Origin: JAADHY01 sp964428935
GTDB taxonomy: Bacteria; Planctomycetota; Planctomycetia; Planctomycetales; Planctomycetaceae
NCBI GenBank assembly: GCA_964428935.1
Contig: CAYSAG010000087.1
Coordinates: 1 to 17,143, forward strand
Direction: 5' to 3'
Length of the DNA stretch: 17,143 nt
Shown: positions 14,387 to 17,143 of the stretch, in pieces
Numbering within the stretch: the stretch's first letter is position 1
How the letters are laid out: each line of letters starts with the position of its first letter
Translations under genes and position numbers: made by a program
The notes under the pieces: generated by a model
Told to the model about the DNA's origin: nothing
Seen by the model: only the letters and a program-made list of their open reading frames with translations
Database searches by the model: none

Positions 14387-14673
14387 GAGCTTGGTCCTCG
14401 CCGAACGTCGCCGTGTCAACTGGCACACTGACCAGAACCGCTACAGCCGGCAAAGTCGCGAACGCCTTCGCCGTGGTCGGTCACTCGAAGCCAAACTTGG
14501 TCTCACGCAGTCTTGTCGCGGTTCAGAGCTGGTTCTGCTCGGTGTCGAGAAATCGCTACACCTTGATGAGCCTCAGGGTACATCGACCTCTGTCGCCGAT
14601 TCAAGCGCCAGACAGACCGGAGAGCGCGAAAAATTTGAAAATCCTCTGTGGATTGTGGGCTTACCTGTCTCAG

Positions 14674-14773
14674 CCCGACCGCCCAGAGCGTGAGCAGCCG
14701 CCGACGCAAAGGTCCGCCGCGGAGCCGCTCTGTCCGACCGTCTCGTAAAACGGAGGCTGCCACGCTGGTCGGG
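14674..14773 (-). repeat. 100-nt interrupted hairpin in the Rieske operon leader
   Basis: Three nested helices are perfect in order: CCCGACC (14674-14680) with GGTCGGG (14767-14773); AGCGTG (14687-14692) with CACGCT (14761-14766); GCAGCC (14694-14699) with GGCTGC (14755-14760). CCG (14701-14703) with CGG (14751-14753) extends the third after one mismatch. That makes 22 base pairs with only a 6-nt bulge, a 1-nt bulge and one mismatch. The 47-nt terminal region can fold further (GGTC/GACC). It lies about 290 nt upstream of the Rieske start; which strand is transcribed is not proven. Confidence 0.7.
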
Positions 14774-15069
14774 TAAAGAGTTGCTCCAGCCTCGTACGAC
14801 GCTCCGTGCTTTTCAGACGCCCGCCAAGCCGGCACGGCAACGCCACGTCGGGCCGAACCCGGCGTACGTGACCGCGCATGCTTCTGCGAACCACTCAACG
14901 CTCGACAAGCACGTGTCCGCCGCTCCACGCTCCCGCGTCAAGCCAGCAAGCTGCTCCTGTCGGAAATGCGGGTTTTTGACCACAGCCGCTTGTGGGTTGT
15001 TTGCATCGCCGAGTGCTGAGGTGGTAGCATGTCTGCCGTCGGTTGGCTGCCAGGCTCGCTGACGGACGC

Positions 15070-15098
15070 TTGATTGGATGTCAGAAAAGCGATATATA
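15070..15098 (+). promoter_or_regulatory. Sigma-70-like promoter for the c554-like gene
   Basis: TTGATT (15070-15075) and TATATA (15093-15098) are 17 bp apart, in the most AT-rich patch of the region. It faces the c554-like gene and would give a leader of about 450 nt. It also coincides with the change of base skew noted for this region. Confidence 0.6.
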
Positions 15099-15340
15099 GA
15101 TGCTTCCGTTTCTTCGGTTTTGGTGAGGAAGTTGGTCGGCTGGCTGGGTGTGTCGTTGTTTTTCGCGACGCGTCTGTCCGGCGTGAGCCAATGGTTGTGG
15201 CCCCCTGTTGGTGGTGCGAAACCACTTGGGTCGGAAAGGCAGGCGGTTGCCCAGCTGAGCGGAGTGGGTCAGGCTGCGACGGGAAGAGAGGGGTCGGCGA
15301 GCCGCGCCGGCTCGGACGGCTCTGTCCACGACGAGTCGGG

Positions 15341-15387
15341 ACGCCGTCGGGTGTGCAAGCCGCTTCAGCTTGGCAGCCCGACGGCGT
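15341..15387 (+). repeat. Extended hairpin 1 in the c554-like gene leader
   Basis: ACGCCGTCGGG (15341-15351) pairs perfectly over 11 bp with CCCGACGGCGT (15377-15387). Inside, after a 4x4 internal loop, CAAGC (15356-15360) pairs with GCTTG (15368-15372) around a 7-nt loop. No T-run follows, so it is not an intrinsic terminator. Confidence 0.7.
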
Positions 15388-15464
15388 GTGTGCGTTGACT
15401 CAAGCGGGCCCTTGTGAGAGGACTTGGTTGTCTGGGGTGCCTGCCCGCGGCTGTGTCGGGTGGT

Positions 15465-15514
15465 CGCTGTGCAACAGGCGTCGATTGAGGCGACTGCACC
15501 TGTGTGGCACAGCG
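15465..15514 (+). repeat. Extended hairpin 2 in the c554-like gene leader
   Basis: CGCTGTGC (15465-15472) pairs with GCACAGCG (15507-15514). Inside, ACAGG (15474-15478) pairs with CCTGT (15499-15503), and GTCG (15480-15483) with CGAC (15491-15494) around a 7-nt loop: 17 bp in three helices. It ends about 25 nt before the ribosome binding site, so it could affect translation start. Confidence 0.65.
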
Positions 15515-15552
15515 GTGTTTGGCAGTGTTTGGTTCAGTAAGGAGGTAGACCG

Positions 15553-16098
15553 ATGCGTAGAGTTCCGCTGCTGTTCGTACTGACCGGGGTCGCTCTGGTC
15601 GCCGTGCTGGTGTTGCTGGGGCAGCCAGCGACGCAGTCGTTCGCTCAACCACCGGCCGAGGAAGAGGCAGCCGAGCCCGCGCCGCCGGCCGACCAGACTT
15701 ACGTCGGCGCCAAGGAGTGCGCGTCCTGTCACTTCAAGCAGTACATCACCTGGAAGAAGACCCCCCACGCCAACACGTTCAAGCTGCTGCCGGACAACTA
15801 CGCGACCGACGCCAAATGTCTGCAATGCCATTCGACAGGCTACGGCAAGCCAACCGGATTCAAAGACATCAGCAGCACACCTTCGCTGGCCGGCACGACG
15901 TGTGAAGCCTGCCACGGCCCGGGCAGCAAGCACGTGGAAATCTGCAAGCAGTACGGGCAGAAGAAGTTGTCCGAGGAGGAAGAGAAGACAGCCCGCGACT
16001 CCATTTGGAAGCTCATGCCCGGCAACGTCTGCATGCGGTGCCACACGGTGCAGGCCCACAAGCCGTCGGAGACCCCACCGGAACTTCGCAAGAAGTAA
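15553..16098 (+). CDS. Tetrahaem cytochrome c554-like protein
   Basis: This 181-aa exported protein has four CxxCH haem sites at residues 56 (CASCH), 89 (CLQCH), 117 (CEACH) and 160 (CMRCH). The spacing, the opening YVGAKECASCHFKQY and the CEACHGPGSKHV segment are those of the cytochrome c554 family, first known from ammonia oxidisers but widespread in multihaem electron transfer. A signal peptide or N-terminal anchor spans residues 1-~31 (probable cleavage after SFA), followed by a Pro/Glu/Ala-rich linker to about residue 47. AAGGAGG, ending seven bases before the ATG, is a near-perfect ribosome binding site and fixes the start. It probably works in the periplasm as an electron carrier or as a partner of a reductase; its donor could be the nonahaem cytochrome encoded divergently, but this is inference. 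Confidence 0.88.
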   Translation: MRRVPLLFVLTGVALVAVLVLLGQPATQSFAQPPAEEEAAEPAPPADQTYVGAKECASCHFKQYITWKKTPHANTFKLLPDNYATDAKCLQCHSTGYGKPTGFKDISSTPSLAGTTCEACHGPGSKHVEICKQYGQKKLSEEEEKTARDSIWKLMPGNVCMRCHTVQAHKPSETPPELRKK

Positions 16099-16106
16099 AG
16101 AATCCT

Positions 16107-16169
16107 GGACGGCCGGCAATTGCGGAAGACCGTCTGTGCTGGCGTGACACGGGACGCCCGCGGCCGTCC
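16107..16169 (+). repeat. Interrupted hairpin just after the c554-like gene
   Basis: GGACGGCCG (16107-16115) pairs perfectly with CGGCCGTCC (16161-16169), starting 8 bases after the stop codon. A smaller CGTC/GACG and GTG/CAC hairpin can form inside. There is no T-run, so it may protect the transcript 3' end rather than terminate it. Confidence 0.55.
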
Positions 16170-16184
16170 GGTTAGCCCGCCGGG

Positions 16185-16226
16185 CCGCTTGGCGCCGGTC
16201 TTCGTTGAGTCTGCCGGTGCCGGCGG
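16185..16226 (+). repeat. Second hairpin after the c554-like gene
   Basis: CCGCTTGGCGCCGG (16185-16198) pairs with CCGGTGCCGGCGG (16214-16226): 13 pairs including two G-T wobbles and one bulged T, with a 15-nt loop. It follows the previous hairpin by 15 bases. Confidence 0.55.
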
Positions 16227-16411
16227 GAGTTGGCGTGACCGTTTGCGGCGTGTCGGCGGGACGCGGCACACCGGTGGCTGGCGACAGACCGCGGGGCCCC
16301 TGCTTGTGTCGACCGGCTCTTGTCCCGAACTTTCGACGGCGTGCCCCCGGCGGCTCGTGTCTGGCGGAGTCGGTTTTCCGCAAGCCGCTTGCAAACGGAG
16401 AACGTTGGTGG

Positions 16412-16441
16412 GGCGACGGTCGTCCTTGGGCGGCCGTCGCC
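16412..16441 (+). repeat. 11-bp stem-loop in the non-coding region
   Basis: GGCGACGGTCG (16412-16422) pairs with CGGCCGTCGCC (16431-16441) over 11 bp, with one G-T wobble and an 8-nt loop. No T-run or gene end is nearby. Confidence 0.55.
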
Positions 16442-17007
16442 ACGGCTTGTCCCGAGCGCCGAGTCGGCACGAGGCGTGGGGAGCGGCGAGGGCCGCCAGG
16501 CGGACACAGGGCTTTGCAGCTTTCGGGCTCGCACCGATGGGGCGCCACAAAGGAAGCCCACGCGAGCTCGGCGTAGACGACGCAAGGTCCGCCAGTGTCG
16601 GGCCGAAACAGCCCACCGAGTGAACTTGCGGCGTGGCGGTCCGTTCGTCGCCCGTCGGCGGACAATGGCCGTGAGCCTTGGCAAGAGACGGCTCGGACGC
16701 CCGACCGCAGCGGCCCGTGACGGGTGGACCCGAGGGAGGCTGCGCTACTTCGGGCGCTTGCGTCCGGACCGGCAGGGCTCGTTCGGCCGGTGACCTGCAG
16801 CGGGCCGGTTGGAGGCCGTGCGTTTCGTCGAGGCGGGGCCGAGGCGGAAGGTGCCGTCGGTCGAACGGTGCTCTGCAAGCCTGTCCGGGTTGCTCGGTGG
16901 CCGGGCCGGCGGACTACCCGGGTCGAAACGTTTTCGGAGGAGTCAGGGAGCTCAGCCGGACGGAGTCGAATTTTCTTGCTGGCGAGCCAGTGCAACAGGC
17001 TGGAAAA

Positions 17008-17143
17008 ATGACAAGACTTGCTCGGCTGCTGTTGACGTCGCTGCTGTGCGTGACGGTGACCTCTGTTGCTGCGGCGCAGCCGCCCAAGGGCTCGCAAATG
17101 CCCGTGGACGAGGTGAGTTGTTTCATGTGCCACAGCGAGGAGG
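17008..17143 (+). CDS. Exported c-type cytochrome (3' partial)
   Basis: The ATG at 17008 opens a frame that runs off the right edge after 45 codons. Residues 1-~23 are a signal peptide (basic MTRLAR, a Leu/Val-rich core, probable cleavage after AAA). CFMCH at residues 38-42 is a haem c attachment motif, 14 residues after the predicted mature start and followed by SEE. Multihaem cytochromes often begin this way, and the neighbours are multihaem, but only one haem site is visible. The ribosome binding site is weak (AGGCTGG upstream). Subfamily cannot be told from this fragment. Confidence 0.75.
   Translation, partial: MTRLARLLLTSLLCVTVTSVAAAQPPKGSQMPVDEVSCFMCHSEE

Larger units (their letters stand above)
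14387..15552. other. 1.17-kb divergent non-coding region between the Rieske and c554-like genes
   Basis: No credible gene is seen. Base composition switches strand here: by hand count, 14881-14940 has 12 G and 27 C, while 15121-15180 has 25 G and 11 C. Each half is therefore G-rich on the strand that would be transcribed outward, as expected if divergent promoters lie near 14950-15100. The region holds the 100-nt interrupted hairpin, a strong rightward promoter, two extended hairpins in the rightward leader, and an 8-bp direct repeat GTGTTTGG (15515-15522 and 15525-15532, period 10) just before the ribosome binding site. Confidence 0.7.
16099..17007. other. 0.9-kb non-coding region with many hairpins
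   Basis: No credible gene is seen on either strand. A very long open frame on the minus strand crosses it, but it also crosses the c554-like gene and is Arg/Pro/Ser-rich without motifs. Strong stem-loops lie at 16107-16169, 16185-16226 and 16412-16441. Weaker ones are GCGGA/TCCGC (16364-16381), GAGCC/GGCTC (16673-16694) and ACCGGC/GCCGGT (16768-16791). No clear promoter was found for the cytochrome gene that follows. Confidence 0.65.

Noticed and set aside
14645..14656. DnaA-box-like TGTGGATTG
   Set aside because: A single imperfect box with no cluster, no AT-rich unwinding region and no dnaA or dnaN gene nearby; not a replication origin.
14966..14983. Minus-strand GG-N10-GC resembling a sigma-54 site for the Rieske operon
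   Set aside because: Only the invariant GG and GC and a few flanking bases match; the rest of the -24 and -12 boxes differ.
15078..15398. 106-codon frame starting in the promoter region
   Set aside because: Its first codons overlap the -10 element, no Shine-Dalgarno precedes it, and it ends after the first leader hairpin.
15501..15522. TGGCAC before the c554-like gene as a sigma-54 site
   Set aside because: The GC expected 10 bp after GG is missing (TT instead), and the bases belong to the hairpin arm.
15400..17133. Minus-strand frame of 577 codons
   Set aside because: It runs antisense through the entire c554-like gene and the hairpin-rich spacer, with low-complexity Arg/Pro/Ser content.
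1..17143. tRNA, rRNA, CRISPR arrays and transposases
   Set aside because: Read by eye on both strands: no T-loop motifs in a cloverleaf context, no regularly spaced repeats, no transposase or integrase motifs. A tRNA/RNA covariance scan would settle small RNAs.

Overview
The window is about 17 kb of GC-rich bacterial DNA holding eleven genes separated by unusually long non-coding stretches. Protein families (NAD-linked group 3d [NiFe] hydrogenase, RNase Y, a Rieske/cytochrome b/multiheme cytochrome cluster, a cytochrome c554-like protein) and the large, folded intergenic regions would suit a planctomycete-like or other deep-branching, possibly thermophilic chemolithotroph. That placement is an inference; there is no rRNA, tRNA or phylogenetic marker in the window that settles it.

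Layout. Positions 1-1908 (+): the end of a sensor histidine kinase running in frame, without a stop, into a complete CoA-disulfide reductase-like flavoprotein with a C-terminal rhodanese domain. Positions 1909-2708: 800 bp non-coding, with a near-consensus sigma-54 promoter abutted by a perfect 20-bp palindrome. Positions 2709-8395 (+): a hydrogenase operon, hoxF (with a HoxE/NuoE-like N-terminal domain) - hoxU - hoxY - hoxH - hoxW - single-domain response regulator, closed by a clear intrinsic terminator. Positions 8396-9449: non-coding, with a sigma-70-like promoter and a structured, possibly RNA-coding stretch. Positions 9450-11000 (+): rny. Positions 11231-14386 (-): a three-gene operon for a Rieske protein, a full-length cytochrome b and a nine-haem membrane-anchored cytochrome c. 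Positions 14387-15552: divergent non-coding region with a promoter and several long hairpins. Positions 15553-16098 (+): tetrahaem cytochrome c554-like protein. Positions 16099-17007: non-coding with several long hairpins. Positions 17008-17143 (+): the first 45 codons of another exported c-type cytochrome.

How it may work together (inference). HoxFUYH would exchange electrons between H2 and NAD(P)H in the cytoplasm. The Rieske/b/nonahaem complex would move quinol electrons to periplasmic cytochromes such as the c554-like protein and the truncated cytochrome at the right edge. The kinase-flavoprotein-rhodanese polypeptide is placed to sense NADH or sulfur redox state, and the lone receiver at the end of the hox operon could be its partner. 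The sigma-54 element suggests the hox operon depends on an NtrC-type activator, which is not encoded here.

The most unusual aspects are the kinase/reductase fusion with a rhodanese domain that lacks its catalytic cysteine, the sigma-54 promoter and palindrome with repeated half-sites, and a set of long interrupted hairpins in nearly every spacer, the largest pairing 22 bp across 14674-14773.
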